The notes below the pieces were generated by a model. That model saw nothing but the letters and a program-made list of their open reading frames with translations, was not told where the DNA came from and made no database searches. Made by a program: the position numbers and the translations under genes. A DNA stretch of 64,000 nt from Agromyces protaetiae. Its GTDB lineage: Bacteria > Actinomycetota > Actinomycetes > Actinomycetales > Microbacteriaceae. This document shows positions 39,101-50,122 of the stretch, in pieces. Every line of letters starts with the position of its first letter. Positions within the stretch are counted from its first letter, which is position 1. The DNA lies in assembly GCF_004135405.1 (NCBI RefSeq), contig NZ_CP035491.1:2852001-2916000 (forward strand), given 5' to 3'.

Positions 39101-39472
39101 CTACTGCTCGCCGTCCTGTCGACGATCCCAGCGCTCGTTCAAGCGGTCCATGAAGCCGGCGTTCGGCTTGCGGGCGGCCTTGCCCGAAGGCGACGACGGT
39201 CGACGCGGGGCGCTGCCCTTGGCGGGCGTGATGGCGATGAGCACGCCCACGAACATGAGCGCGAAGCCGAGCACCCCGATGACGAGGATCTGCAGGGCGA
39301 CGCCCGCGATGAGTCCGGCGATGCCGGCGACCGCGAGCAGCACGCCCAGCACGATGGACCGATAGTTCGGTCGGCCGCGCCCCCCGACGGCCGCCACGAA
39401 ATCGGCGTCGTTGCGATAGAGATTGCGCTCCATCTCGTCGAGAAGACGTTGCTCCTGCTCCGAAAGCGGCAT
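39101..39472 (-). CDS. DUF3040 membrane protein (Rv2169c-like)
   Basis: 123 aa from ATG 39472, set by GAGGGGAATGAG just upstream. MPLSEQEQRLLDEMERNLY is the DUF3040 signature, followed by two adjacent helices (about residues 38-80) and a basic tail. Function unknown. The family sits next to mraZ in most actinobacteria, here divergent from the polyprenyl synthase gene. Confidence 0.9.
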   Translation of the reverse strand: MPLSEQEQRLLDEMERNLYRNDADFVAAVGGRGRPNYRSIVLGVLLAVAGIAGLIAGVALQILVIGVLGFALMFVGVLIAITPAKGSAPRRPSSPSGKAARKPNAGFMDRLNERWDRRQDGEQ

Positions 39473-39547
39473 CTCATTCCCCTCAGGCTCGGGATCGACG
39501 CATCGTCCGATCATTCTAGCGCCGCGCCGCCTCGCTAGGCTAGGCGC

Positions 39548-40632
39548 GTGCCTCACCGTACCCGGCTCGTCGACCTCGTCCAAGACCGGATCGAGATCTT
39601 CCTCGCCGACCGTTCCACCATTCTGCGCTCGATCAGCTCCGACCTCGCCCCGCTCGACGATTTCTCGAAGCGCTTTCTCAGCGGGGCAAGCGCTTCCGGG
39701 CGAGGTTCTGCCACTCGGGCTGGCAGGCGATCTCAGGCGGGTCGGGCGATCACTCGGCCGTCATCGCGGCCGCATCGGCGCTCGAACTCTTCCACGCCGC
39801 AGCGCTCGTGCACGACGACCTCATCGACCACTCCGACACCCGCCGCGGCGCGCCCGCGGCGCACCGGCTCTTCGAGTCGCTGCATGACGACTCGGGCTGG
39901 TCGGGCGACCCGGCGCGCTTCGGCGAAGCTGCCGCGATCCTGCTCGGCGATCTCCTGCTCGGCTGGAGCGACGAACTCCTCGATGAAGGACTCGACCTCC
40001 TGATCGACCGAGCCGCCGCACGCGCCGCACGGGCCGAGTTCATGCGCATGCGCACCGAGGTGACGGCCGGGCAGTACCTCGACATCCTCGAAGAGCAGGC
40101 CTGGCACACGCGCCCCGACGCCGAGCACCGCACGGCCGCGCAGCGGGTCATCGTCTACAAGTCGGCGAAGTACTCGGTCGAGGCACCGCTCGCGATCGGC
40201 GCGCAGATCGCCGGCGCGACACCGTTCCAGCTGCAGTCGCTGCGCGAGTACGGGCTGCCGCTCGGCGTCGCCTACCAACTGCGCGACGACCTCCTCGGCG
40301 TCTTCGGCGATCCTCAGGTGACCGGCAAGCCCGCGGGCGACGACCTGCGCGAGGGCAAGCGAACGATGCTCATCGCGATCGCGCGCGAGCGGCTCTCGGC
40401 CGGCCAGCGGCAGCTCCTCGACGAACTCCTCGGCGACCCGATGCTCGAGCCCACCCAGATCGGGATGCTCCAGCGCACGATCGAGGGCTGCGGCGCCGTC
40501 GACGAGGTCGAACGCCTCATCGCCGACCAGGTCGCGCGCGCGCAGGGCGCCCTCGCGGACGCCCCGATCGACGGCGGCGCGAAGGCCGAACTCGGCACGC
40601 TCGCGACGGCGGTCGCCAAGCGGACGAGCTGA
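39548..40632 (+). CDS. Polyprenyl (geranylgeranyl-type) diphosphate synthase, frameshifted in this sequence
   Basis: From GTG 39548: LVDLVQDRIEIFLADRS to DDFSKRFLSG, then the frame shifts. With one extra G in the run 39683-39686 it continues GGKRFRARFCHSGW, the first Asp-rich motif DDLIDHSD, and the second in QLRDDLLGVFGD, to 361 aa. Synthesises all-trans isoprenoid diphosphates; the homologue at this place in M. tuberculosis is idsA2 (Rv2173). Product chain length cannot be read with confidence. Sequencing error likely. Confidence 0.9.
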
Positions 40633-40645
40633 GCGTACGCGCTCA
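40630..40645. terminator. Small hairpin between convergent polyprenyl synthase and Rv2175c-like genes
   Basis: TGAGCG-TACG-CGCTCA, including the stop codon of the plus-strand gene, in a 29-bp gap between convergent genes. Short stem and no T-run, so only a weak terminator candidate. Confidence 0.35.
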
Positions 40646-40661
40646 CCTGAGCGCGCGCTTG

Positions 40662-41000
40662 CTAGAGGAGCGCCTGCGCCACCCGCCGCACCTCGGCCTT
40701 GCGGCCCGCGAGGAGCGCGGCGATGGGCGTCGTCCCGAGGCTCTCCTCTTCGCTGATGAGCCAGTCGAGCGCCTCGGCATCGTCGAAGCCCACGTCGTGG
40801 AGAAGGACTGCCGTGCCGTGCAGCTCGGGCAGCGGTGCGTCGTCGCGGAGGAACACCGACGGCACCTTGAGCACGCCGTCGATGCGCGCGGCGAGGAGGT
40901 AGCGCTCGTCGATCAGCTTGCGGATGCGACCGGGCGTCTGCCCGGTGAGGTCGACGAGGTCGGGAACGGTCAGCCAGGAGAACGGCGCGGCGTCGGTCAC
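40662..41000 (-). CDS. Rv2175c-family DNA-binding protein
   Basis: 112 aa with an N-terminal winged/MerR-like helix-turn-helix (WLTVPDLVDLTGQTPGRI, RKLIDERYLLAARIDG) and a C-terminal helical part (LDWLISEEESLGTTPIAALL). In M. tuberculosis Rv2175c is phosphorylated by PknL, encoded next door; a PknL-type kinase lies 1.3 kb away here as well. Function unknown beyond weak DNA binding. Confidence 0.88.
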   Translation of the reverse strand: MTDAAPFSWLTVPDLVDLTGQTPGRIRKLIDERYLLAARIDGVLKVPSVFLRDDAPLPELHGTAVLLHDVGFDDAEALDWLISEEESLGTTPIAALLAGRKAEVRRVAQALL

Positions 41001-41162
41001 CTCTCAAGAGTGCCACGATCCGCGCGCGGATCGGAACCCGGCCTGCCGAGACATCCGCGATATCGCCATCGAACGGTGTCGGATGACTCGCGCGGAGGTC
41101 GTTGACTCGACCACGACGGTATGTCACGGTGGCCCCGATCGAGTGCGGCGATCGGGGGAACG

Positions 41163-42215
41163 ATGCACGAAGAGACGGTCGGACGGCCGGCGCGACGAAG
41201 CGGGCTGCGACGGGTGCTCGCCGTGCCCGTCGCGATCGCGAGCACCGTCGCCGTGACGCTCGGCATCGTCCAGCCCGCCGACGCCGCCGCACGAGGAGCC
41301 GACCGTGCGCCGAAGCCCAAGGGCGCCCTTCCTGCAGCGAAGCGGGGAGCGGTGCGCGCGGCCGCGCCCGCTGCGGTCGTGCCGGGCGAGTACACCGTCG
41401 TCGCGGGCGACACCGTGAGCGGCATCGCCGAACGGTTCGGCCTCGCGACCGCGGAGGTGCTCGCACTCAACGGCCTCGGCTGGTCGACGCTCATCTTCCC
41501 CGGGCAGGTGCTGGCCCTCTCGACCCCGACCGTGCCGCACGAGGCGGCTGCGCCGCCCGTGGAGCCCGAGATCGCCCGTCACATCGTGGTCGGGGGCGAC
41601 ACCATGTGGAGCATCGCCGAGCGGAACGGCATCGGGCTCGACGACCTCCTGAGCGCGAACGGCCTCAGCCGCGACAGCCTCATCTTCCCCGGCCAGTCGA
41701 TCGTGCTGCCGACGGCGGCGCCGTCCGCCGCACCGGCACCCGTGCCGCTGCCCGCGCCCGACGCCGCCCCGGCCCCGGCACCGGTCGAGCCCGTGGCATC
41801 CGTCTCGCTGCCCCTCACCGACGAGCGCCTCGCGAACCTCCACATCATCATCGACGTCGGACGCTCGCTCGGCGTCCCCGACCAGGGCATCGTCGTGGCC
41901 CTCGCGGCCGCAGCCCAGGAATCGGGCCTCGTGAACGCCCACTCCGGCGACGCTGACTCTCTCGGCGTGTTCCAACAGCGCCCGAGTCAAGGCTGGGGCA
42001 CGGTCGACGAAGTCCTCGACCCCGTGCGCGCGGCGACCGCCTTCTACGGCGGCGCCGCGAACCCCAACGAGCACACGCGCGGGCTCCTCGACTATCCGGG
42101 CTGGGAGTCGCTGAGCGTCACCGAGGCGGCCCAGTCGGTCCAGATCAGCGCCCACCCCGACTACTACGCGAAGTGGGAGCGCCAGGCGAGGGAGTGGCTC
42201 GCGGAATTCGGATGA
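41163..42215 (+). CDS. Secreted LysM protein with transglycosylase-like C-terminal domain
   Basis: 350 aa from ATG 41163 with GGGGGAA before it. Signal peptide: RRVLAVPVAIASTVAVTLGI, cleavage near ADAA. Two LysM repeats: EYTVVAGDTVSGIAERFGLA and HIVVGGDTMWSIAERNGIGL. A Pro/Ala linker follows, then a C-terminal domain with LAAAAQESGLVNAHSGDADS and LGVFQQRPSQGWG, where Glu in AAQESG may be catalytic. Predicted cell-wall binding and remodelling. It lies upstream of the kinase gene on the same strand. Confidence 0.88.
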   Translation: MHEETVGRPARRSGLRRVLAVPVAIASTVAVTLGIVQPADAAARGADRAPKPKGALPAAKRGAVRAAAPAAVVPGEYTVVAGDTVSGIAERFGLATAEVLALNGLGWSTLIFPGQVLALSTPTVPHEAAAPPVEPEIARHIVVGGDTMWSIAERNGIGLDDLLSANGLSRDSLIFPGQSIVLPTAAPSAAPAPVPLPAPDAAPAPAPVEPVASVSLPLTDERLANLHIIIDVGRSLGVPDQGIVVALAAAAQESGLVNAHSGDADSLGVFQQRPSQGWGTVDEVLDPVRAATAFYGGAANPNEHTRGLLDYPGWESLSVTEAAQSVQISAHPDYYAKWERQAREWLAEFG

Positions 42216-42228
42216 CCCGAGTCATCCG
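42209..42228 (+). terminator. Hairpin overlapping the stop of the LysM gene
   Basis: CGGATGAC-CCGA-GTCATCCG, a perfect 8-bp stem that includes the TGA. It probably reduces read-through into the kinase gene 80 bp downstream. Confidence 0.5.
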
Positions 42229-42308
42229 ACCATCACGAAGCCGTTGCGATTCTCCACACGCTCGGTGTCTATCCAGGGCGGGCATGCCTTGCTTCGTACA
42301 CTCATACG

Positions 42309-44251
<1,943 letters not shown>

Positions 44252-44306
44252 CGCGCGAGCGGGGCGGGCACGAGGCATCCGGCCTCCGCCGCGGGCGTGC
44301 GCCGGA

Positions 44307-44357
44307 AACGAGAGCGGCGCGAGACATCCGTCATGGATGCCTCGCGCCGCTCTCGTT
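44307..44357. terminator. Bidirectional terminator between the kinase and DAHP synthase genes
   Basis: Perfect 17-bp stem (44307-44323 with 44341-44357) between convergent genes. The loop holds a further ATCC/GGAT pairing, and the right arm contains a GGATGCCTCG copy (44335-44344). Confidence 0.75.
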
Positions 44358-44374
44358 CGTACGCGCGCGGCGAC

Positions 44375-45745
44375 TCAGCGCGCCGCGAGCTCCTCTGCGA
44401 CGAGGAACGCGAGCTCGAGCGACTGCATGTGGTTGAGGCGCGGGTCGCACAGCGACTCGTAGCGCGTCGCAAGGGTCGCCTCGTCGATGTGCTCGGATCC
44501 GCCGAGGCACTCGGTGACGTCGTCGCCCGTGAGCTCGACGTGGATGCCGCCCGGGTGCGTGCCCGCGTCGCGGTGCGCTTCGAAGAAGCCCTTGACCTCG
44601 TCGACGACGTCGTCGAAGCGACGCGTCTTGTAGCCGGTGGGCGTCGTGATGCCGTTGCCGTGCATGGGGTCGGTGACCCACAGCGGGTTGGCGTCGCTCG
44701 CCTTGATCGCCTCGAGCAGCGGGGGCAGTGCGTCGCGGATCTTGCCCGTGCCCATGCGCGTGATGAACGTGAGGCGGCCCGGTTCGCGGTGCGGGTCGAG
44801 CTTCTCGACGAGTTCGAGCATGACCTCGGGTGTCGTCGTGGGGCCGAGCTTCACGCCGATGGGGTTGCGGACCCGCGAGAGGAAGTCGACGTGCGCGCCG
44901 TCGAGTTCGCGCGTGCGCTCGCCGATCCAGAGGAAGTGCGCCGACGTGTTGTACGGCGTGCCCGTGCGCGAGTCGATGCGCGTCATCGGCCGCTCGTAGT
45001 CCATGAGCAGACCCTCGTGACCCGTGTAGAACTCGGTGCGCTTGAGCTCATCGAAGTTCGCCCCGCAGGCGTCCATGAAGCGCACGGCCCGGTCGATCTC
45101 GCGGGCGAGCTTCTCGTAGCGCTGGTTCGCGGGGTTGGCGGCGAAGCCCTTGTTCCACTGGTGCACCTGACGGAGGTCGGCGAAGCCGCCCTGCGTGAAG
45201 GCGCGGATGAGGTTCAGCGTCGAGGCCGCCGTGTGGTACCCCTGCACGAGACGACGAGGGTCGGCCGCGCGAGTCTGCTCGGTGAAGTCGTAGCCGTTCA
45301 CGATGTCGCCGCGGTACGCCGGCAGCGTCACGTCGCCGCGCGTCTCGGTGTCGCTCGACCGGGGCTTCGCGAACTGGCCCGCCATCCGGCCCATCTTCAC
45401 GACAGGCATCGACGCGCCGTAGGTCAGCACGACGGCCATCTGCAGCACGGTCTTCACGCGGTTGCGGATCTGGTCTGCCGTCGCACCGGCGAACGTCTCG
45501 GCGCAGTCGCCGCCCTGCAGGAGGAACGCCTCACCGCGCGCGGCCGCCGCAAGGCGGTCGCGCAGCATGTCGACCTCGCCCGCGAAGACGAGCGGCGGCA
45601 TCGTCGCGAGTTCTGCGGAGGCTGCGCGTGCCGCCTCGGCGTCGGGCCACTGCGGCTGCTGCTTGATCGGAAGCGTGCGCCAATAGTCGAGGCCCGCGAT
45701 CACGGAGGGATCGGCGTTGACGATGGGCTCGACGAGCTGGGTCAC
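44375..45745 (-). CDS. aroG: Class II 3-deoxy-D-arabino-heptulosonate 7-phosphate synthase
   Basis: 456 aa. Begins with WRTLPIKQQPQWPD; contains FLLQGGDCAETF with the metal-binding Cys, GRMAGQFAKPRS, YRGDIVNGYDFTEQ, GVKLGPTTTPEV and DPMHGNG. First step of the shikimate pathway from PEP and erythrose 4-phosphate. Orthologous to Rv2178c by place. GTG start. Confidence 0.96.
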   Translation of the reverse strand: MTQLVEPIVNADPSVIAGLDYWRTLPIKQQPQWPDAEAARAASAELATMPPLVFAGEVDMLRDRLAAAARGEAFLLQGGDCAETFAGATADQIRNRVKTVLQMAVVLTYGASMPVVKMGRMAGQFAKPRSSDTETRGDVTLPAYRGDIVNGYDFTEQTRAADPRRLVQGYHTAASTLNLIRAFTQGGFADLRQVHQWNKGFAANPANQRYEKLAREIDRAVRFMDACGANFDELKRTEFYTGHEGLLMDYERPMTRIDSRTGTPYNTSAHFLWIGERTRELDGAHVDFLSRVRNPIGVKLGPTTTPEVMLELVEKLDPHREPGRLTFITRMGTGKIRDALPPLLEAIKASDANPLWVTDPMHGNGITTPTGYKTRRFDDVVDEVKGFFEAHRDAGTHPGGIHVELTGDDVTECLGGSEHIDEATLATRYESLCDPRLNHMQSLELAFLVAEELAAR

Positions 45746-45838
45746 TGGTGCGTCCTGGATGTTCGGCGCGCGCGGCGCGGATTGAGGGGAGGATGCGACG
45801 ACGCGTCGGCGTCGACCGCTCGAACGAGCCTACCGGAG

Positions 45839-46528
45839 TCAGGCGGACTGGGCCGCGCGCTGCTCTTTGACCGAGCTCGCGTACACGTCGACGTAGGTCT
45901 GGTTGCTGAGGAGACGCAATTCGTGGACGAGTTCATCGGTCACGCTGCGGAGCACGAACCGATCCCCCTCGAGGCCTTCGAACCGGCTGAAGTCGAGCGG
46001 CTCGCCGATGACGATGCCGATCCGGCGGATCTTCGGCAGCCTCGTGCCGATCGGCATGACCGCCTCGGTCCCGATCATCGCGACGGGGATGACCGGCGCC
46101 CCCGACTCGAGCACCATGCGGGCGACCCCAGTGCGACCCCGATAGAGGTGACCGTCGGGGCTGCGTGTGCCCTCGGGATAGATGCCGAGGATCCGCCCCT
46201 CGCCGAGCACGCGGAGACCCGTGTTCAGGGAGGCCTCGGAAGCTTTGCCGCCCGAACGGTCGATCGGCAGCTGGCCCGCCGCCTGGAAGAACCGGCGCGT
46301 CGCCCAGCCCTTGAGCCCCTTGCCCGTGAAGTACTCGCTCTTCGCGAGGAAGACGACCTGACGATCGACGACGAGCGGCAGGAAGATCGAATCGATGAAC
46401 GAGAGATGGTTCGAGGCCAGGATCACCGGGCCGTCTTTCGGGATGCGGTCGAGTCCGACGATCCACGGCCGGAAGATCGAAAGCAGCAACGGGCCGACGA
46501 CGATGTGCTTCATCACCCAGTAGAACAC
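45839..46528 (-). CDS. 1-acylglycerol-3-phosphate acyltransferase (PlsC-like)
   Basis: 229 aa. Catalytic NHLSFIDS (NHx4D), glycerophosphate-binding GIYPEGTRSPDG, and VIPVAMIGTEAVMP. Acylates lysophosphatidate in phospholipid synthesis; Rv2182c holds the same place in mycobacteria. GTG 46528 follows GGAGGAG, and an internal ATG five codons later is the alternative. Upstream of the class II DAHP synthase gene on the same strand; the 93-bp gap holds no gene. Confidence 0.92.
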   Translation of the reverse strand: MFYWVMKHIVVGPLLLSIFRPWIVGLDRIPKDGPVILASNHLSFIDSIFLPLVVDRQVVFLAKSEYFTGKGLKGWATRRFFQAAGQLPIDRSGGKASEASLNTGLRVLGEGRILGIYPEGTRSPDGHLYRGRTGVARMVLESGAPVIPVAMIGTEAVMPIGTRLPKIRRIGIVIGEPLDFSRFEGLEGDRFVLRSVTDELVHELRLLSNQTYVDVYASSVKEQRAAQSA

Positions 46529-46575
46529 CCGGGCTCCTCCCGATCGAACCGCACCAGCCTACCCTGCACGCGCGG

Positions 46576-47535
46576 TCAGGAGTGCTCGGCCACCCACACC
46601 CGTGCGAGGTCGGCGGCGCCGACGACGCCCGCGTCGTTCACGAGTTCGGCGATGACGAAATCGGGCTCGGGGTGGAAGCCGCGCGCCGGCAGATGATCGA
46701 AGAACGATTCGCGGATCGGCTCGAGGAGGAGCTCGCCGGCCGACGCGACACCGCCGCCGAAGACGAACCGCTGAGGGTCGAGCACGGCGGCGAGACTCGC
46801 GGAGGCCTCGCCGAGCCAGTGCCCGAGTTGCCGGAGCGCCGCGAGCGCTCCCGGGTCGCCGTCCTGGATGAGCGCACCGACGTCGCTGCCGTGCAGTCGC
46901 CCGCGCTCCTTGCGGACGCGCGCGAGGGTCTGTCCGATCCCGCCGGCATCGGCGATCTCGTTCGCCATGCGCAGGAGTGCGCGACCCGAACCGTACTGCT
47001 CGATGCATCCGTGCTGCCCACAGCCGCATGCGATGCCGCCGGGGACGACCCGGAGGTGGCCGAGTTCGGCGCCCGCCCCGAACCCGCCGCGGAACAGACG
47101 ATCGCCCGAGACGATCGCGCCCCCGACCCCCGTGCCGATCGTGAGCATGACCATGTCGCTCACGAGGCGTCCGGCGCCGAAGCGGAACTCGGCCCACCCG
47201 GCGGCGTTCGCGTCGTTGTCGACGACGACCGTCCCGCCCGTGCGGGCCTCGAGCTTCTCCCGGAACGGCTCGTTGCGCCACGCGATGTTCGGCGCGTAAT
47301 AGACGGTCGACTGGGCGGCGTCGATGAACCCGGCTGCCGCCACGCCGACCGCCAGCGTCGCGCCCGCGGCCTCGGCAGCGCGGAACGAGCCGATCATCGC
47401 CACGACGGCGTCTTCGAGCTCGAGCGGATCTTTCGGCGTCGGGACGCGCTCGCTTCGGACGATGACGCCGAGATCGTCGACGACCGCGCCCGCGATCTTC
47501 GTCCCGCCGATGTCGATGCCGATCGCGTTCGCCAC
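46576..47535 (-). CDS. glk: ROK-family glucokinase
   Basis: 319 aa. ATP-binding GIDIGGTKIAG, VVDNDANAAGWAEF with catalytic Asp, and the ROK zinc motif CGCGQHGCIEQYGS. No DNA-binding N-terminus, so it is an enzyme and not a repressor. Glucokinase is the likely activity. GTG start with AAGGCGG upstream. Divergent from the acyl-CoA synthetase gene. Confidence 0.9.
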   Translation of the reverse strand: MANAIGIDIGGTKIAGAVVDDLGVIVRSERVPTPKDPLELEDAVVAMIGSFRAAEAAGATLAVGVAAAGFIDAAQSTVYYAPNIAWRNEPFREKLEARTGGTVVVDNDANAAGWAEFRFGAGRLVSDMVMLTIGTGVGGAIVSGDRLFRGGFGAGAELGHLRVVPGGIACGCGQHGCIEQYGSGRALLRMANEIADAGGIGQTLARVRKERGRLHGSDVGALIQDGDPGALAALRQLGHWLGEASASLAAVLDPQRFVFGGGVASAGELLLEPIRESFFDHLPARGFHPEPDFVIAELVNDAGVVGAADLARVWVAEHS

Positions 47536-47583
47536 GATGACCGCCTTCCGAGTGTGCCGGGGTGTGCTTCGAGTGGTATCGAA

Positions 47584-47595
47584 CCGATATATCGG
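47584..47595. promoter_or_regulatory. Palindrome CCGATATATCGG in the glk/fadD gap
   Basis: Perfect 12-bp AT-centred palindrome in the 168-bp gap between divergent genes, 49 bp upstream of the glk start. Candidate operator for an unidentified regulator. A TAGAGT box lies nearby on the plus strand. Confidence 0.35.
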
Positions 47596-47703
47596 CGGCG
47601 AATCGCGCGTGCGGAACGACGAACTAGAGTGTAGTCAACCCAATGCCGAGGTCGGCGCGGGCCCGAATCCCCGCACGACCCACCCGGTGCCGAAGGAGCT
47701 ACC

Positions 47704-49536
47704 GTGATCGAATTCTCAACCCCTGCGCTCGTCGCCGCCGACCCGACGGCGAACACGACCGATCTGCTCGTCGATCGCCTGAAGGCGACGCCCGACTCCG
47801 TGCTCTTCTCCCTCCCGACCGCCGACGGCGGCTGGTCGCCGGTGACGACCCGCGAGTTCTACGACCAGGTCATCGCGCTCGCGAAGGGCCTCGTCGCGGC
47901 CGGCATCGAGCCCGGCGACAAGATCGGCCTCATGTGCAAGACGCGCTACGAGTGGACGCTCATCGACTTCGCCACGTGGTTCGCGGGCGCCGTGCTCGTG
48001 CCGGTATACGAGACGAGCTCCCCCGCGCAGGTGCGCTGGAACCTCGCAGACTCGGGCGCCATCGCCGCGATCCTCGAGACCGCCGACCACTTCGCGCGTT
48101 TCGACGAGGTCCACCCCGACCTCCCCCTCATCCGCAACACCTGGCAGATCGACCTCGGCGATCTCGACAAGCTCGTCGCCGGCGGCGTCGACGTCCCCGA
48201 CGAAGAGATCGAGCGCCGTCGCAACCTCGCCGACGCCGACGACATCGCGACGCTCATCTACACGTCCGGTTCGACCGGCAAGCCCAAGGGCTGCGTCCTC
48301 ACGCACTCGAACTTCGTCGAACTCGCGCGCAACTCGCAGATCGCCCTCGACGAGGTCGTCGCCGACGTCGACGGCGCATCGACGCTCCTCTTCATCACGA
48401 CCGCGCATGTGTTCGCCCGCTACATCTCGGTGCTGTGCGTGTCGGGCGGCGTGCGCGTCGGCCACCAGGCCGATACGAAGTTCCTGCTGCCGTCGATGGC
48501 GAGCTTCAAGCCGACCTTCCTCCTCGCGGTTCCCCGCGTGTTCGAGAAGGTCTACAACGTGTCCGAGCAGAAGGCCGAGGCCGGCGGCAAGGGCAAGATC
48601 TTCCGCAAGGCGGCCGACACGGCCGTCGAGTACTCGCAGGCCCTCGAGAGCGGACACGTCCCGCTCGGGCTCAAGCTCAAGTTCCGCCTGTTCGACGCCC
48701 TCGTGTTCAAGAAGCTCCGTGAGGCGATGGGCGGCAAGGTCAAGTATGCGGTCTCGGGCTCGGCGCCGCTCGGCACCCGTCTCGGACACTTCTACCACGC
48801 GCTCGGCATCGCGATCCTCGAGGGCTACGGTCTCACCGAGACGACGGCCCCCGCGACCGTGAACCTCCCGAAGAAGTCGAAGATCGGCACCGTCGGCCCC
48901 GCGCTTCCCGGCGTCTCGATCCGCCTCGCCGAAGACGGCGAGATCCAGGTCAAGGGCATCGACGTCTTCAAGGAGTACTGGAAGAACCCCGAGGCGACCG
49001 CCGCGGCGTTCGAAGACGGCTGGTTCAAGACGGGCGACCTCGGCTCGTTCGATGAAGACGGCTTCCTCACGATCACGGGCCGCAAGAAGGAGATCATCGT
49101 CACGGCGGGCGGCAAGAACGTCGCTCCTGCCGCGCTCGAAGACCCCATCCGGGCGAACCCGCTCGTCGGCCAGGTCGTCGTCGTGGGCGACAAGAAGCCG
49201 TTCATCTCGGCGCTCGTCACGCTCGACACCGAGATGCTTCCGGTTTGGCTCAACAACAACGGCGAAGACGCCGGCCTCGCGCTCGAAGAGGCCGCGAAGC
49301 ACCCCGCCGTGCTCGCCGAGGTGCAGCGTGCGATCGACGCCGCGAACGAGCACGTCTCGCGCGCCGAGTCGATCCGCAAGTTCACGATCCTCCCGCTCGA
49401 ACTGACCGAAGCGAGCGGCCACCTCACGCCGAAGCTCAGCATCAAGCGCAACGTGATCCTCGAAGACTTCTCGAGCCACATCGAGGAGATGTACTCGGGC
49501 GCTCCCGCGACCGAGGGGCACTCGATCGTCCACTGA
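47704..49536 (+). CDS. Long-chain fatty acid--CoA ligase (FadD15-like)
   Basis: 610 aa AMP-forming synthetase. AMP-binding LIYTSGSTGKPKGCVLTHSN, GYGLTETTAPATVN, GWFKTGDLGSFDEDG, and catalytic Lys in the tail region HLTPKLSIKRN. GTG 47704 is preceded by GAAGGAG. Activates fatty acids for lipid synthesis or degradation; the context next to an acyltransferase suggests lipid synthesis or turnover. Confidence 0.94.
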   Translation: MIEFSTPALVAADPTANTTDLLVDRLKATPDSVLFSLPTADGGWSPVTTREFYDQVIALAKGLVAAGIEPGDKIGLMCKTRYEWTLIDFATWFAGAVLVPVYETSSPAQVRWNLADSGAIAAILETADHFARFDEVHPDLPLIRNTWQIDLGDLDKLVAGGVDVPDEEIERRRNLADADDIATLIYTSGSTGKPKGCVLTHSNFVELARNSQIALDEVVADVDGASTLLFITTAHVFARYISVLCVSGGVRVGHQADTKFLLPSMASFKPTFLLAVPRVFEKVYNVSEQKAEAGGKGKIFRKAADTAVEYSQALESGHVPLGLKLKFRLFDALVFKKLREAMGGKVKYAVSGSAPLGTRLGHFYHALGIAILEGYGLTETTAPATVNLPKKSKIGTVGPALPGVSIRLAEDGEIQVKGIDVFKEYWKNPEATAAAFEDGWFKTGDLGSFDEDGFLTITGRKKEIIVTAGGKNVAPAALEDPIRANPLVGQVVVVGDKKPFISALVTLDTEMLPVWLNNNGEDAGLALEEAAKHPAVLAEVQRAIDAANEHVSRAESIRKFTILPLELTEASGHLTPKLSIKRNVILEDFSSHIEEMYSGAPATEGHSIVH

Positions 49537-49561
49537 TCGGGGCGCGCGAGCGCGAATGACG

Positions 49562-49593
49562 AAGGGGCCCGCGGCATCAGCCGCGGGCCCCTT
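49562..49593. terminator. Bidirectional terminator between fadD and def
   Basis: Perfect 14-bp GC-rich stem with ATCA loop; AA on one side and TT on the other give short T-tracts in both directions. It lies between convergent genes. Confidence 0.85.
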
Positions 49594-49618
49594 TCGCGTC
49601 GTCGCCGAGGAGTCGGCG

Positions 49619-50109
49619 TCAGAACCAGTCGGACTCGCGCACTTGGCGCATCGCGACCCGTCGGTCGTCCGTCTCGAGCCGGTCGAGGTAGACGAGCCCT
49701 TCGAGGTGGTCGACCTCGTGTTGCAGCGCCTGCGCCATGAGCCCGGTGCCCGAGAGTTCGATTTCGTTGCCGTCGAGGTCGATTCCGCGCACGCGCGCGA
49801 ACGCGTACCGCGGTGTCTTGTGCCAGAGACCCGGCACCGAGAGGCATCCCTCGTCGATCTTCGTCACCTCGCCGCTCAACTCGACGATCTCGGGATTCAG
49901 GATGTACCCGATCTCACCGTCGACGTTGTAGCTGAACGCGCGGAGGTTGACGCCGATCTGCGGCGCGGCGACGCCGGCGCGTCCGGGCAGTTTGACGCTC
50001 TCGACGAGGTCTTCGACGAGCGCGCGGACGCCGTCGTCGATCTCCCCGACGGGGCGGACACGGTTTTGAGGACTGGATCGCCGAAGAGGCGGATGGGTCG
50101 TTCCGGCAA
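49619..50109 (-). CDS. def: Peptide deformylase, frameshifted in this sequence
   Basis: TTG 50109 (GGAG five bases upstream) starts [20 protein letters not shown]. After that the frame shifts. One extra G in the run 50051-50054 restores [20 protein letters not shown], the motif GVAAPQIGV, then EGCLSVPG with the metal Cys and QHEVDHLEG with HExxH, 163 aa in total. Removes N-formyl groups from new proteins. It follows the MinD-like gene by 13 bp. Sequencing error likely. Confidence 0.92.
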
Positions 50110-50122
50110 GGATGCTCCGAGT

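Noticed and set aside
41001..41162. TTGACT...TATGTC as a promoter for the LysM gene
   Set aside because: The spacer is only 12 bp, too short for a normal sigma-70 type promoter.
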